Assembly: GCA_035504075.1 (NCBI GenBank)
Contig: DATJSO010000045.1
Location: forward strand, 1 to 33,274
Direction of reading: 5' to 3'
DNA from: DATARH01 sp035504075
Lineage (GTDB): Bacteria; Pseudomonadota; Alphaproteobacteria; ATCC43930; CGMCC-115725
Length of the DNA stretch: 33,274 bases
A program made the position numbers and the translations under genes. Positions 32,020 to 33,274 of this stretch are shown piece by piece. The notes below the pieces were generated by a model. It had not been told where the DNA came from, did not search any database, and saw only the letters and a program-made list of their open reading frames with translations. Each line of letters opens with the position of its first letter. Position 1 is the first letter of the stretch.

Positions 32020-33274
<1,255 letters not shown>

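Overview
The window is about 33 kb of GC-rich (roughly two-thirds G+C by eye) bacterial chromosome with tight gene packing. Protein families, the THI-element riboswitch ahead of thiC, a trmB / L,D-transpeptidase / rimP / nusA core block, and a Rhizobiales-type interspersed palindrome point to an alphaproteobacterium (Rhizobiales or Rhodospirillales-like). I cannot name the genus from sequence alone. I see no phage, insertion sequence, CRISPR array, tRNA or rRNA.

Left part (1-3700): a branched-chain amino-acid-type ABC uptake operon on the minus strand (binding protein, LivH, LivM, the last cut by the window edge), divergent from a TetR regulator. Next (3700-5420) come two envelope genes, a Spy/LTXXQ-like periplasmic protein and an OmpA-family porin. 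From 5537 to 12989 there is a catabolic run on the plus strand: a two-subunit 3-oxoacid-type CoA-transferase, a frameshifted coiled-coil gene relic, an orphan xanthine-dehydrogenase-type molybdopterin subunit, an ABC exporter membrane domain with no ATPase, a CaiB-type CoA-transferase and a methyltransferase. Two secreted proteins follow (13161-14859), the first with a PEP-CTERM-like C-terminus.

The middle (14925-25240) is a mosaic of single metabolic genes on both strands: 3-hydroxyisobutyrate-dehydrogenase family, carboxymuconolactone decarboxylase family, an MFS carrier, a second methyltransferase, a RidA-like protein, a secreted tandem-ABM protein, a luciferase-like monooxygenase divergent from a LysR regulator, a rhodanese, a stand-alone formyl-THF-hydrolase-like protein and an HSL-type esterase. 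This is typical of a metabolically versatile soil or water organism.

The right part is core: nadA and thiC diverge from a 390-bp region that holds two near-identical 21-bp palindromes (NadQ-type operator candidates), a hairpin between them, a good sigma70-type promoter and a TPP riboswitch. Then come a DUF5615 toxin fragment, trmB, an L,D-transpeptidase lipoprotein with a 21-bp tandem repeat, and the rimP-nusA operon with a promoter and a hairpin-T-tract attenuator in its leader. nusA runs off the right edge.

No clearly new multi-gene system is visible. The items most worth a second look are the nadA/thiC control region, the orphan molybdopterin and ABC-membrane genes, the tandem-ABM secreted protein, the PEP-CTERM-like protein and the two gene relics.
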